Source: Sulfurovum sp. 16-42-52 (lineage in GTDB: Bacteria > Campylobacterota > Campylobacteria > Campylobacterales > Sulfurovaceae). From it: DNA of 64,000 nt. This document shows positions 9,601 to 19,827 of the stretch, one piece after another. The translations under genes were made by a program, and so were the position numbers. The notes below the pieces were generated by a model. The model did no database searches, was not told the DNA's origin, and worked only from the letters and a program-made list of their open reading frames with translations. The DNA lies in the NCBI GenBank assembly GCA_002281755.1, contig NCHB01000001.1, positions 89,288-153,287 on the forward strand, written 5' to 3'. The stretch's first letter is position 1. Each line of letters begins with the position of its first letter.

Positions 9601-10946
9601 ATGGACATCCAAGCAATAGATTTGTATCTTCAAAAACTGCAAGAGGGTGTCACACTTCATAACACTGTACATGATGCCGATATGGCAGACTATCTTGAAG
9701 AGGTCAAACATCAGGACATAGAGAAGTTTTTTGCCTATCTTGACTCCCTTCCGCTTAAACTCAAAGCAGACACACTCATGGAGTTGCCCGTACCCTTCCA
9801 AATAGATTTCATCCTAGCCCATGACGCTGACAATTTGGCAGAAATCATCGAAGTGATGGAGAGTGACGATGGTGCTGATTTTGTCCAAGCGACACACAAA
9901 ACAGATCCTAAAAAAGCAAAAGAACTTTTAAAACGTCTCAAAAATCAAACGCAAGAGACCATTGAAAAGCTGATGCACTATCAAAGCAATGAAGCGGGTT
10001 CTGTGATGCAAACAGAGCTTTTTCAGGTCTCGAACCAAAAGCGTGTCGCTGATGCCATTCTTGCCTTGAGGGTTTTGAAACAAAAAAATATTGGTTCAGT
10101 TCACAATCTTTTTGTCACCGATGAGACAGGAAAATTTATCAACACAATAGGACTTGACAATCTCCTCTTGGAAGGAAAAGAGGCTTTTTTGGATGAGATT
10201 ATCAAAAAACTCCCCACGTCCCATAGTGTCTGCGCCCATGATTCCATAGAAAAAGCGCTTCAAACCATAGAAAAATACGATATCGCTTCACTCGCAGTGG
10301 TTGATGCCAAAGGTACACTTCTAGGCAGAATCACCCATGATGATGCCCTGGATATGACACAAAAACGTGCAACACAACAGATTTACAACCTGAATAATGT
10401 CAGTAAAGACGAAGAACTGCATGAGAGTTTTGGCAAAACCACCCAAACAAGAACCCTTTGGCTGAGCATCAACCTGCTTAATGCCATCATTGCTTCCTTG
10501 GTCATTGGTATTTTTGAAGAGACGCTCGCAGCTGTGATTGCCTTGGCGGTACTCATGCCGATTGTGGCAAACATGGCAGGCACTGCTTCGGTACAGACTA
10601 TGACGGTTACGGTGCGTCAGATGGCTCTTGGACAGATCAGTTTTCATCGTTTAAAACCTGTTTTTGTCAAAGAGCTCACCATGGCTGTTATTAACGGAGT
10701 ATGGTTTGGTATCATCAGTGCCATGGTTGCCCAAGTATGGTTTGAACAAACCCCTATTGCTGTCTCTATTGGTTTATCTATGTTCGTGAGTTTTCTCTTT
10801 GCAGGCATTCTGGCACGAGCGTCCCTCTTCTTATCAAAAAAGCTGGCTTTGATCCTGCTGTTGCAAGTTCGGTGATTGTCATTACCCTCATAGACATTAT
10901 TGGTTTTTTTAGTTTTCTCTCTTTTGCTGAAATCATTGTACTGTAA
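9601..10946 (+). pseudogene. mgtE: MgtE-family Mg2+ transporter, frameshifted near the C-terminus
   Basis: Predicted Mg2+ channel with an N-terminal helical domain, a CBS pair (about residues 130-255) and a membrane domain from about residue 285. Frame 1 runs to a TGA at 10873-10875 (424 aa) with a non-homologous end. The normal MgtE ending (GTSVPLLIKKAGFDPAVASS, then a final TM helix) is encoded from about 10812 to 10946 in another frame. Adding one G to the GG at about 10812-10813 gives a 448-aa intact protein. This is either a one-base sequence error or a real mutation removing the last transmembrane segment. It begins 3 bp after trpA. Confidence 0.85.
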
Positions 10947-11029
10947 ACAAACAATCTGACATTAAAACGCGTTTGCACACATACCAAGTAAAGCCATCGT
11001 TCTCAAAACTTCATTAAAGAAAGTGGGAG

Positions 11030-11035
11030 TATAAT
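11030..11035 (+). promoter_or_regulatory. -10 element for lgt
   Basis: TATAAT, 31 bp upstream of the lgt ATG, inside a small palindrome GGAGTATAATACTCC (11026-11040). No clear -35 box. The palindrome could be a regulator site or chance symmetry. Confidence 0.5.
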
Positions 11036-11065
11036 ACTCCTCATTACAAAAAGGCTAATATCACC

Positions 11066-11851
11066 ATGGAACACCTTATCTGGAATGTCAACCCCAATAT
11101 CTTAGAGCTAGGCAGTCTACAGCTTCGTTGGTACGGAGTCTTGTTTGTAGGGTCTTTTTTTATCGGTCTTTTAATCCTCCAATGGATCTATAAACGCGAA
11201 GGCAAAGATCCGGCTTCACTGGATCAACTTCTGATCTATGTCATGGTCGGTGCGGTAGTCGGTTCACGTTTGGTGCATTGTCTCTTTTATGAACCTGATT
11301 TTTATCTTTCCCATCCTTTAGAGATCCTCAAAGTATGGAAAGGCGGGCTTGCTAGTCACGGTGGTTTGGCAGGGGTGCTTCTTGCCTTGTATCTGTTTTC
11401 TAAACGCTACGATACACCCTATATGTGGCTACTCTCCCGTATCGCCATCCCTGGAGCGCTTACTGCAGCATGTGTGCGCTTTGGCAATCTTTTTAACTCT
11501 GAAATCCTCGGACTTCCCTCGCAACTGCCTTGGGCAATAGTCTTTGAGCGCGTAGACCTCATCCCAAGACACCCCGTACAGCTCTATGAAGCCCTGAGCT
11601 ACCTTGTCATCTTGGCGATACTCTTAGTCATTTACCGTAGGGTAAGCCCTGCTTTTGCCACCAAAATCCTGCCGGGTACTTTTTTGGTCTTGGTCTTTGT
11701 TGCGCGGTTTTTGCTCGAATACACCAAAACCAAACAAGAAGCGTACACGCTAGATATCCCTTTTAGCACCGGTCAGCTTCTAAGCATCCCCTACATCCTC
11801 CTTGGCATCCTATGGATGATATGGGCATTTAAAAGCAAACGCGAGGCGTAG
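11066..11851 (+). CDS. lgt: Prolipoprotein diacylglyceryl transferase
   Basis: Inner-membrane enzyme that transfers diacylglycerol from phosphatidylglycerol to the lipobox cysteine of prolipoproteins. Conserved blocks are LRWYGVLFVGSF, GAVVGSRLVHCLFYEP, WKGGLASHGGLAG, CVRFGNLFNSEILG and PRHPVQLYEA; about seven hydrophobic segments. At 261 aa it is of usual length. The next gene begins 2 bp after its stop, so the three genes 11066-16739 look like one operon. Confidence 0.96.
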   Translation: MEHLIWNVNPNILELGSLQLRWYGVLFVGSFFIGLLILQWIYKREGKDPASLDQLLIYVMVGAVVGSRLVHCLFYEPDFYLSHPLEILKVWKGGLASHGGLAGVLLALYLFSKRYDTPYMWLLSRIAIPGALTAACVRFGNLFNSEILGLPSQLPWAIVFERVDLIPRHPVQLYEALSYLVILAILLVIYRRVSPAFATKILPGTFLVLVFVARFLLEYTKTKQEAYTLDIPFSTGQLLSIPYILLGILWMIWAFKSKREA

Positions 11852-11853
11852 CC

Positions 11854-14800
11854 ATGACCCAACCGCTTAGGTACAGATATACACTGGGGATAGACATAGG
11901 CTCTACCACAGTCAAATACGTTGTATGTGACGAAAACTTCCATATCGTAGCAAAAGCCTACACCGCGCACGATACCAAACAGGCACCCACCCTTCTAAAA
12001 CTCCTTGAAGAACTCTCCCATACCCACTCCGATGTCTACCACAAGATAGACAAAGTCTATATCACAGGTTCAGGTGCCTCACGCATCGCACCGACCATCA
12101 ACGCACGTTTTGTCCAAGAGGTCAATGCCGTAGTGCTAGCCGTTGAACATCTACACCCCGATGTACGCGCAGTCATAGAATTGGGCGGACAAGATGCCAA
12201 GATCATGCACTTTAAAGAAAGTGAAGACGGCAGAAAGTCGGTTCTAAGTTCCATGAACGACAAGTGTGCCTCCGGTACAGGTGCTACCATAGAAAAATGC
12301 ACGATGAAAGTCGGTATGGCGAGTGAAGAGATACAGAAGTTGCGTTTTGAAACCGACAAACTGCATCATGTTGCCGCCAAATGCGGTGTATTTGCAGAAA
12401 CCGACATCGTAAACCTCGTCAAAACCTCCGTACCCTCCAATGAAATCATGAACTCTCTTGCAGATGCCATCGTGATGCAAAACCTTACGGTGCTTACTCG
12501 GGGGAATACCCTTATGCCTAAAGTCTTACTGCTTGGTGGCCCCAATACTTACCTGCCCTTTTTGCAGGAGTGCTGGCGTATGCGCATTACTGAGCTTTGG
12601 GATGAACGGGGCATTGTTTATGACAAAGAGTCTATCGATAAACTCATCATCGTGCCTCAAAATGCCCAGTATTACGCAGCTTTAGGTGCGGTCATCTTCG
12701 GTGAAGGAGAAGCCAATAACGACAAACCTTTTGCAGGTCTTATCCAACTCAAAACGCTGGTTGAGAGTGGAGGCATGACACAAAATGAAAACACCGATGC
12801 GCCTTTAGTCACCTCTGCTGAGGAGTTGTCGGCTTTTAAAGATGCTTATACCATCAAGCCTTTCGTACCGCCTGTACTCACCCAAAAAACCACTTGCTTT
12901 TTGGGCATAGACGGCGGTTCCACCTCTTCTAAAGCCGTTTTGTGTGATGCACAGGGAGAGATGTTACTCAAAGTCTATCAGCTCTCAAAAGGCAATCCCA
13001 TTGTCGATACTTTGGAACTCCTGAACAAAATACAAGCCCAAGACCCGCATGGCTTTTATGATGTGCAAGGCTTAGGAGTGACAGGGTATGCGGCTGATGT
13101 ACTCGGAGGGGCACTTGGGGCAGATGCCAACATCATCGAAACCATCGCCCACATGAAGTCGGCACAAAAAGCCTTTGGGGACGACATCAACGTCATTTGT
13201 GATATAGGGGGACAGGACATCAAAGTGCTTTTTATGGAAAATGGCATGATGAAAAACTTCCGTCTCTCCAACCAATGCTCTGCAGGAAACGGTACACTGC
13301 TTCAGTCCATGGCAAAACAGTTCGGTGTACCGGTTGAGAACTATGCCGATGTTGCTTTTTCTGCCACACAGGCACCGCTTTTTAACTATGGCTGTGCCGT
13401 GTTTTTAGATACCGACAGGGTAAACTTCCAAAAAGAAGGCTACAGCAAAGAAGAACTTTTTGCAGGCATCGCCAAAGTGCTTCCTAAAAATGTCTGGCAG
13501 TACGTCGTGCAAGCACCTAACTTAGCTGCCTTTGGCGACCACTTTGTACTGCAAGGCGGCACACAGTACAATCAAGCCGCACTCAAAGCCCAAGTGGACT
13601 ACATCAAAGACAAAGTGCCTCATGCCAGAGTTGATGTCCACCCCCATCCGGGTGAAGCTGGTGCATACGGTGCGGCGATAGAAGCCAAAGATGTCGTGGC
13701 ACACAGAGGCTATGCGACGTTTGTGGGAATGCAAGAAGCCCTGCAAATGACCTTTACTTCCAGAACCGATGAGAGTACACGCTGCAATTTTTGCAGTATC
13801 AACTGTTCACGTACTTTCATCGACACACAAACACCTTCATCCGCCTCTGTACGCTACATCGCAGGCTTCTCTTGTGAAGAAGGTACGGTTGAGTCACATG
13901 AAGCACTGAGAGTTCTCAAAGAGAGCCGAAAAGGCTTACAGTCCACGACACCCAATCTTGTCAAAAAAGAATCCACCGCTCTTTTTGCACCGACCTACAC
14001 ACTCGAACCAAAACCCGATGCTTCCACCCAACTCAAAGAACAGCAGGTCAAAGTGACACTCAGAGGCTGGGGACCTACACTACGAAAAGAAGTGACAAGA
14101 AACTTTCAAGAGAGTAAACAAGAAGATAAAACCTATAGAGAAACCCTCCAAATCGCCATCCCCAAAGTACTCAATATCTACTCTTTGGCACCTTTTTTAC
14201 GCACCTATCTTGAAGCACTGGGTCTGCATCCTTCACATATCCAATTTTCCGGATTTTCCAATGAAGATATGTTTTTGGAAGGGGCAAAGTACGGTTCAGT
14301 CGACTCCTGTTACCCTGCCAAAGTAGCACAGTCTCATGTCTACTCCTTGCTCTATGATAAAAAATTTGCCAAGAAGCACTTTGATTATCTCTGGTTTCCT
14401 GCGGTGACCGAGTTGCCTGGATACGTCAAACACACCATGGGTCAGACTTCCTGTCCTATCATTTCGGGTACGCCAAAAGTGGTTTATTCTGCTTTTACGA
14501 AAGAACGCAACCTGTTTGCAGAAAAAGGCATCAACTATGTAGAAGATGCACTCAATTTTGACAACAAAGCGTTGCTCAAAAAACAACTTTTTGCTACATG
14601 GAAAGAAAAACTGCAAATAACCGAAGATGAAAACAACTGGGCAGTAGAGCAGGCATGGAAAGCTTTAGATAAAAATGATGCTGACATCATGAAAGAAGGG
14701 CGCAAAATCCTAGATGATGCTGTAGCCAATAATGAGATAGTCATCCTGCTTCTAGGACGACCGTATCACAGCGACCCTGGACTTAATCATGAGATACTCG

Positions 14801-15234
14801 ATGAGTTCCAGTCTTTGGGCTTCAAGAGCATCTCCATGCGTGCTATCCCTAAGGACAAAGCATATTTGATGAGATATTTTGAGGAAGATGTTAAAAAAGG
14901 CTACATCGAGTCACCGTATGATATACGAGATGTTTGGGCGGAGAACTTCTCCACCAACTCAGCACAAAAAGTATGGGCTGCCAAGTTTGCTGCGCGCCAC
15001 CCCAATGTTGCTGTGCTCGATCTCTCTAGCTTTAAATGCGGACACGATGCGCCAACGTATGCTATCATCGACAAGATACTCGGTGCCAGTAGAACACCAC
15101 ACCTTACCCTGCACGACATCGATGCCAACAAACCGGGCGGATCTATCAAGATACGTGTCAAAACTTTCGCCTATACACTAGAACAGTACCAAAAAAGATT
15201 AATACAATACCCAAAAGAGGAGAGTGTCGTATGA
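11854..15234 (+). CDS. Two-headed 2-hydroxyacyl-CoA dehydratase activase (BcrA/BadF/HgdC-like) with DUF2229 region
   Basis: A 1126-aa cytoplasmic protein. Two ASKHA ATPase domains lie in tandem: the first has GIDIGSTTVKYV (near residue 11) with cysteines in KCASGTG and KCGVFAETD; the second has GIDGGSTSSKAV (near residue 351) with cysteines in QCSAGNG and GCAVFLDTD. In HgdC-type activases such cysteines hold a bridging [4Fe-4S] cluster that delivers electrons at low potential. The C-terminal ~450 residues carry CNFCSINC and a DUF2229/dehydratase-like region. It overlaps the next gene by ATGA. The substrate is unknown; acyl-CoA is not certain. Confidence 0.85.
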   Translation: MTQPLRYRYTLGIDIGSTTVKYVVCDENFHIVAKAYTAHDTKQAPTLLKLLEELSHTHSDVYHKIDKVYITGSGASRIAPTINARFVQEVNAVVLAVEHLHPDVRAVIELGGQDAKIMHFKESEDGRKSVLSSMNDKCASGTGATIEKCTMKVGMASEEIQKLRFETDKLHHVAAKCGVFAETDIVNLVKTSVPSNEIMNSLADAIVMQNLTVLTRGNTLMPKVLLLGGPNTYLPFLQECWRMRITELWDERGIVYDKESIDKLIIVPQNAQYYAALGAVIFGEGEANNDKPFAGLIQLKTLVESGGMTQNENTDAPLVTSAEELSAFKDAYTIKPFVPPVLTQKTTCFLGIDGGSTSSKAVLCDAQGEMLLKVYQLSKGNPIVDTLELLNKIQAQDPHGFYDVQGLGVTGYAADVLGGALGADANIIETIAHMKSAQKAFGDDINVICDIGGQDIKVLFMENGMMKNFRLSNQCSAGNGTLLQSMAKQFGVPVENYADVAFSATQAPLFNYGCAVFLDTDRVNFQKEGYSKEELFAGIAKVLPKNVWQYVVQAPNLAAFGDHFVLQGGTQYNQAALKAQVDYIKDKVPHARVDVHPHPGEAGAYGAAIEAKDVVAHRGYATFVGMQEALQMTFTSRTDESTRCNFCSINCSRTFIDTQTPSSASVRYIAGFSCEEGTVESHEALRVLKESRKGLQSTTPNLVKKESTALFAPTYTLEPKPDASTQLKEQQVKVTLRGWGPTLRKEVTRNFQESKQEDKTYRETLQIAIPKVLNIYSLAPFLRTYLEALGLHPSHIQFSGFSNEDMFLEGAKYGSVDSCYPAKVAQSHVYSLLYDKKFAKKHFDYLWFPAVTELPGYVKHTMGQTSCPIISGTPKVVYSAFTKERNLFAEKGINYVEDALNFDNKALLKKQLFATWKEKLQITEDENNWAVEQAWKALDKNDADIMKEGRKILDDAVANNEIVILLLGRPYHSDPGLNHEILDEFQSLGFKSISMRAIPKDKAYLMRYFEEDVKKGYIESPYDIRDVWAENFSTNSAQKVWAAKFAARHPNVAVLDLSSFKCGHDAPTYAIIDKILGASRTPHLTLHDIDANKPGGSIKIRVKTFAYTLEQYQKRLIQYPKEESVV

Positions 15235-16739
15235 GTGCAACTTGCAGCAGTATCAAACCCCAAGAACACAACGGTGACTTACAGTTTATCAATGCTACCC
15301 CCACACAGTGGAGAGATGTCCCCCAAAAAGCTATCAAATACGCGCCTAAAAGTGAGACGATTATGCTCTCAGGCGGACTTACCATCTTACAAGACCAGCT
15401 CATACAGGCTGCCCTTGTCTCTTTGGGTGAAAACTACATCTCCATGCCAAACCCCAACTTTGAATCCTTTCAAACCGGCAAAGCGTACGGCAACAGAGGG
15501 CAATGCAACCCTACCTACTTTACCGTGGGCAACCTTGTGAAATACCTGCAAAACCTTCGTGACGAACAAGGACTCAGCTCGGAGGAGATTGTACAAAAGT
15601 ATGTCTATATTACCGCTGGTGGATGTGGACCGTGTCGCTTTGGTATGTATATCACAGAGTATAAAAAAGCCTTACGAGATGCCGGGTTTGAAGGCTTTCG
15701 TATCACCTCTTTTGAACATGATAAAGGCATCTTTCAAGGAGATGATATCGATGATGAGATACTCCAATTTACCCCTAAGTTTTTCATCACACTCATTAAG
15801 TCTGTCATCATCGGCGACATCATCAACCTGTTGGGATACAAGATGCGCCCTTATGAGTTGGAAGCAGGTAGCACAGACAAAGCGATAGAGGCTTGTAAAG
15901 AACTCATCTCAAACGCATTTTTAGAGAAAAAAAGCCTTATAAAAGCGCTGTGGAACTGTCGAGGTGTGCTTGAAAAAGTAAAACTCAACCGTCTGCAGCC
16001 CAAAGCCAAAGTGATGGTGATGGGTGAATTCTGGGCAGCAATGACAGAAGGAGACGGGAATTACAATCTCCACCGTTTCTTAGAAGCTGAAGGTGCCGAG
16101 TGCATCCCGCAACCCATCATCAACCGTCTCATGCTCAGTATCTGGGAAGCCGAACGTGCCTTACATAAAAATGAGAATTTGCATGTAGAAAATGCCAAAA
16201 AAATAGATTTCAGCAACGTCAAAACAAGAGCTCTCATCAAACTGGGCAAAATAGCCATCAAAACCCATTTTACTATCTACGCCAAAGCCATTGGACTAGA
16301 TGATTATGAAATCCCCAACATGGAGAAACTCGCAAGCCTGAGTAAAGACTACTACACCCTTGACTGCGAAGGGGGTGAAGGGCATTTGGAAGTGGCACAC
16401 CTCATCGAATCTGTCAAAGAAAACATTTCCCACCTTGTTATCTCTGTCAAGCCCTTTGGGTGTATGCCCTCTTCTGCAGTATCTGATGGAGTACAGTCGC
16501 TTGTAACCAACCGCTTTCCAGAATCAAACTTTCTCTCCATAGAAACTTCAGGAGAGGGTGCGGCAAACTTTTACTCCCGTGTACAAATGGCACTTTTTAA
16601 AGCAAAACAGCTTGCCAAAGAAGAGTTTGAGAGCTTGGAACTACCAAAAGAAATACCGGCAAAGGTACACAACTACCTTTACCAGCCACACAATCAAAAA
16701 GCCGGAACTGCCGCGCAACTGTTAGCCAGCTTACGCTAG
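15231..16739 (+). CDS. 2-hydroxyacyl-CoA dehydratase subunit-like (HgdB/HgdC-associated) Fe-S protein
   Basis: A 502-aa protein coupled to the activase by a 4-bp overlap. Likely metal-site cysteines lie in NRGQCNPTY, TAGGCGPCRFGMY and KPFGCMPSS, the pattern of the catalytic component paired with two-headed activases. The activase probably reduces this protein with ATP. Its overall reaction is not known from sequence; a radical dehydration or another low-potential reduction is inference. Intact, with no internal stops. Confidence 0.75.
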   Translation: MSATCSSIKPQEHNGDLQFINATPTQWRDVPQKAIKYAPKSETIMLSGGLTILQDQLIQAALVSLGENYISMPNPNFESFQTGKAYGNRGQCNPTYFTVGNLVKYLQNLRDEQGLSSEEIVQKYVYITAGGCGPCRFGMYITEYKKALRDAGFEGFRITSFEHDKGIFQGDDIDDEILQFTPKFFITLIKSVIIGDIINLLGYKMRPYELEAGSTDKAIEACKELISNAFLEKKSLIKALWNCRGVLEKVKLNRLQPKAKVMVMGEFWAAMTEGDGNYNLHRFLEAEGAECIPQPIINRLMLSIWEAERALHKNENLHVENAKKIDFSNVKTRALIKLGKIAIKTHFTIYAKAIGLDDYEIPNMEKLASLSKDYYTLDCEGGEGHLEVAHLIESVKENISHLVISVKPFGCMPSSAVSDGVQSLVTNRFPESNFLSIETSGEGAANFYSRVQMALFKAKQLAKEEFESLELPKEIPAKVHNYLYQPHNQKAGTAAQLLASLR

Positions 16740-16752
16740 CTAACACACCCTA

Positions 16753-16781
16753 TTGACAAAGCGATACAAAAGTATTACAAT
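16753..16781 (+). promoter_or_regulatory. Sigma-70 promoter of tmRNA
   Basis: TTGACA (16753-16758), 17 bp, then TACAAT (16776-16781). This is a near-consensus promoter, unusual in a genome where most genes have only a -10 box, and fits a highly expressed stable RNA. Transcription would start about 30 bp before the mature tmRNA. Confidence 0.8.
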
Positions 16782-16821
16782 TGCAGACTTTCTAGCTTGA
16801 TACATCAAGAAAGAATAGTAT

Positions 16822-17196
16822 GGGGGTGACCTGGTTTCGACTGGAGTAGTCGGGGTCATGTGCATGTCGGACTGAGCATTTCCGTTACGCGGCTCACACG
16901 CATTTAAACGCAAACAACACAGATTATCGTCCAGCTTACGCAGTAGCGTAAGTCCTTAACCCCGCTAACGCGGTGGACTGCTTCGCCGATGAGTGTCATC
17001 TTAACCGGAGTTTGAAGTATAACATCTGATGACTATGCCCCGTGGAAGCTACGCCACAGGGTGAGAATCTTAGCTCGTCTTGTAAAGTTTTGAGTGTGGT
17101 ACAAAGCAAGATTAAACCTAACAACACTGCCTAAGCATGTAGAGTCATGGTTCTATCTATTTTAGGACAGGGGTTCGATCCCCCTCACCTCCACCA
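16822..17196 (+). ncRNA. ssrA: Transfer-messenger RNA (tmRNA)
   Basis: Rescues stalled ribosomes and tags their products for degradation, with SmpB. The 5' end GGGGGTGACCTGGTTTCGAC and the 3' end with T-arm GGTTCGATCC and encoded CCA form the alanine-type tRNA domain; the acceptor has a G3-U70 wobble pair. One-piece, 375 nt. The tag reading frame is 16910-16951 and encodes ANNTDYRPAYAVA before TAA. Campylobacter and Helicobacter tags also contain APAYAKAA-type endings, so RPAYAVA is a variant of the same pattern. Confidence 0.97.
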
Positions 17197-17275
17197 ATTC
17201 ACTTCACAATCAAATCCTACAAAGTGCTTAAATGTTATACTTATCTCATCATGTTATACATAAAAGAGAAAACTC

Positions 17276-17752
17276 GTGAAAAAAACCCAACTACCCAAAG
17301 ATAGACTTTTAAAAGAAATATTGCAGGAAATCTCAAATGAACATGATGGAAGCAACTCTAGACTTTCAAATGAGACAATAAAATCCCGTACACCCAAAAC
17401 AGCACTTGTCAAATGGGTTGAAAATAGTGTAATTGTTTTGCTTGTGGTATTGATAGTCTTTGTGGTGTTTTATCCGAGAAACACGACAAAACCTGCTCAA
17501 TCTAAAGAGTCCAATCAGAGCCAAACCAAAGTGATAAAAACAAACGAAATCAAAACTGAAAATATACCTGTACCAAAGAGTGTGACACAAGAGGTTCTTC
17601 CTAAAGAGACTATAAACGAAAAACCTACCAAAATCATACTTGAAGAAGAGACAAAACCAAACAAAAAAGCAAAAGAAGTCTTAATGCCTGAAAAAACCCA
17701 GACAGAAAGAGAAATCGCCAAAGAAAAACTGAGGCAGCAGTTACGAAACTAA
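17276..17752 (+). CDS. Hypothetical single-pass membrane protein, Lys/Glu/Thr-rich
   Basis: Family not recognised. A 158-aa protein starting at GTG (17276) with a ~45-residue charged cytoplasmic N-terminus, one TM helix at about 49-67 ([17 protein letters not shown]), and a low-complexity C-terminus rich in Lys, Glu, Pro and Thr, with a helical amphipathic end ([15 protein letters not shown]). A type II topology would place the tail in the periplasm. It sits 79 bp after tmRNA and its stop overlaps the convergent alr stop. TATACT at about 17236 may be its -10 box. Confidence 0.6.
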   Translation: MKKTQLPKDRLLKEILQEISNEHDGSNSRLSNETIKSRTPKTALVKWVENSVIVLLVVLIVFVVFYPRNTTKPAQSKESNQSQTKVIKTNEIKTENIPVPKSVTQEVLPKETINEKPTKIILEEETKPNKKAKEVLMPEKTQTEREIAKEKLRQQLRN

Positions 17753-18753
17753 ATGATGATTTTAGGAATGTCGCTTGCCAATGCAGTGGTTATCTCGTAA
17801 GAGATGGTATTAAACTGTGTGGCAGCTTTTTTCGCATCATTCATCACACACACAACCTCTTTGTCTGACTCAAGGGCTATAAAATCCATAGAGACACGCC
17901 CGAGTATCGGTAGCCCTTCACTCGTCACATAAGGCTGTGTGGCATCACCCCTGCACCATCCGTCTCCGTAGCCTAAATCATAGGTTGAGACTAGCATCTC
18001 TCTGGGTGCCACAAACACACCACCATAGCCTACCCGCTCACCTGCTTTGATGACTCTGCTTGCTACTTTTTTGGCATACAAAGATAATACCGGTTTAAGC
18101 TCCAAAACATCAAACACAGAGGGAAATTCATGGTATCCGTAGGCGGCGATGCCGACACGCACAAGGTCTTCATCAAAATGCTTAACACGAAGGATAGCAG
18201 CTGAGTTGTGTGAGTGTGTTCTGACATCTGAAAACCCCGCTTCTTTTACCCTTTTTTTAACCGTTTCAAACTGTTTTTGTTGCCAAAAAAACTCTGAACT
18301 GAGCTCGTCGCTGCTTCGGTAATGGGTCATCACACCGACAAGCTTTAAGTCTTGGGTTTTGATACGTGCAAGCGCATCGTCCAGCTCGTGGAGAGCTATG
18401 CCGTTACGGTGCATACCTGTATCGACTTTGAGTTCTACCTTTGCGCCTTTTGGGGCTTGCAGGATGGCTTGCAGAGAGTTGAGCGCAAAAGAACACACAT
18501 TATCGGCTACAATCTCTCCACCCAAAACCAAAATAGTCTCAAACAGTGTTCTGATACGACTTGCTTCAGCAAAGTTTCTTACCACCGCATGCCTGATGCC
18601 AAACTCACACGCCAGACCTGCCATAAGCTCCAATCCATGCCCGTAGGCGTTGTCTTTGAGTACGATGGCTATCTTCTCTTTTGAGCCAGTTTTTAGCGCA
18701 ATTTGGCTAAGATTATGATGGAAATTTTGTCTGTTTAGTGTGATGAATGCCAT
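17749..18753 (-). CDS. alr: Alanine racemase
   Basis: PLP enzyme giving D-alanine for peptidoglycan. The PLP lysine is Lys33 in [10 protein letters not shown]; the second catalytic tyrosine lies in ERVGYGG; MHRNG and ILGRVSMD are also conserved. At 334 aa it is at the short end of the family. It is convergent with the small membrane protein and its 5' end faces aguA; the alr start is about 65 bp upstream of the chosen aguA start. Confidence 0.94.
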   Translation of the reverse strand: MAFITLNRQNFHHNLSQIALKTGSKEKIAIVLKDNAYGHGLELMAGLACEFGIRHAVVRNFAEASRIRTLFETILVLGGEIVADNVCSFALNSLQAILQAPKGAKVELKVDTGMHRNGIALHELDDALARIKTQDLKLVGVMTHYRSSDELSSEFFWQQKQFETVKKRVKEAGFSDVRTHSHNSAAILRVKHFDEDLVRVGIAAYGYHEFPSVFDVLELKPVLSLYAKKVASRVIKAGERVGYGGVFVAPREMLVSTYDLGYGDGWCRGDATQPYVTSEGLPILGRVSMDFIALESDKEVVCVMNDAKKAATQFNTISYEITTALASDIPKIII

Positions 18754-18817
18754 GCAGGATTATACAACAAAAATGAATAATTTACGAGAACTTAAGGCTC
18801 ACAAAGGAGAACTTACT

Positions 18818-19816
18818 ATGAAAACAATGCCCGCTGAATGGGAAAAACAACGCACCGTTCTTCTTTCCTTTCCGCATGAAGAAACTGATTGGGCGGATGA
18901 CTTGGAAGCTTCACTGAGCCCTTTTGTCCGCATCGCCCAAGCCATAGCGTATGGAGAGTCTGTTTACATCCTTTGTAAAGACAAAGAAAAAACCTCAAGC
19001 CTCTTTTGCTCGACACACAACATGACCTTCATCGAGATACCCACCAACGATACGTGGATACGTGACTACGGCTACATCAGCATCAAAGAAGAAGGTGAAA
19101 ATAAATTGCTTGATTTTACCTTTGATGGCTGGGGCGGTAAATTTGAAGCCTCACTTGACAATGCTGTCAATCTTGCTTTACACCAAAAAGGGTATCTGGG
19201 TACAACCCCTATGGAAACGATTGACTTTGTGCTTGAAGGCGGTTCATTGGAGAGTGACGGTGAGGGAACACTCCTCACCACCTCAACCTGCCTGTGTAAC
19301 CCGAACCGAAACGGGGGATTGAGTAAAGAAGAGATTGAAGCAACACTGCAAGAGCATCTAGGAACACAGAGGGTGTTATGGCTGGATGATGGCTATCTTA
19401 GCGGTGATGATACGGACTCACACATTGACACATTAGCACGTTTTGTCAACAAAGAAACCATTATGTATGTCAAGTGTAATGACAAAGAGGATGAGCATTA
19501 TGAGGCACTACGCAAAATGGAAGCACAGTTGCAAGACTTTACCACTGCAAAGGGAAAACCCTACACACTTGTAGCACTACCCATGACTGAACCCATCTAC
19601 AACGCTGAAGGCAAGAGACTGCCTGCTACTTATGCCAATTTTCTCATCACCAACCATGCACTGATTTACCCCACGTATGATGACAAAAATGATGCAAAAG
19701 CGGGGGAAATCTTTAAAACCATTTTCCCCGAAAGAGAAATCATTCCTGTCAACTGTTTAAAACTCATTGAACAAGGCGGCAGTTTACACTGCTCAACCAT
19801 GCAAATAGCCTACTAA
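18818..19816 (+). CDS. aguA: Agmatine deiminase
   Basis: Hydrolyses agmatine to N-carbamoylputrescine and ammonia. Family motifs are NDTWIRDYG, FDGWGGKF, EGGSLESDG and the C-terminal GGSLHCSTMQ, whose Cys325 is the nucleophile. I start at the ATG at 18818 (MKTMPAEWEKQ), with AAAGGAG eight bases upstream; the open frame back to 18740 would overlap alr and adds no family sequence. Length 332 aa. aguB follows after 11 bp, together giving putrescine from arginine-derived agmatine. Confidence 0.95.
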   Translation: MKTMPAEWEKQRTVLLSFPHEETDWADDLEASLSPFVRIAQAIAYGESVYILCKDKEKTSSLFCSTHNMTFIEIPTNDTWIRDYGYISIKEEGENKLLDFTFDGWGGKFEASLDNAVNLALHQKGYLGTTPMETIDFVLEGGSLESDGEGTLLTTSTCLCNPNRNGGLSKEEIEATLQEHLGTQRVLWLDDGYLSGDDTDSHIDTLARFVNKETIMYVKCNDKEDEHYEALRKMEAQLQDFTTAKGKPYTLVALPMTEPIYNAEGKRLPATYANFLITNHALIYPTYDDKNDAKAGEIFKTIFPEREIIPVNCLKLIEQGGSLHCSTMQIAY

Positions 19817-19827
19817 AAAGGATGAAA

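Noticed and set aside
16822..17752. Genomic island integrated at tmRNA
   Set aside because: tmRNA is a frequent target, but no integrase or repeated 3' end follows, and the next genes are core (alr, aguA).
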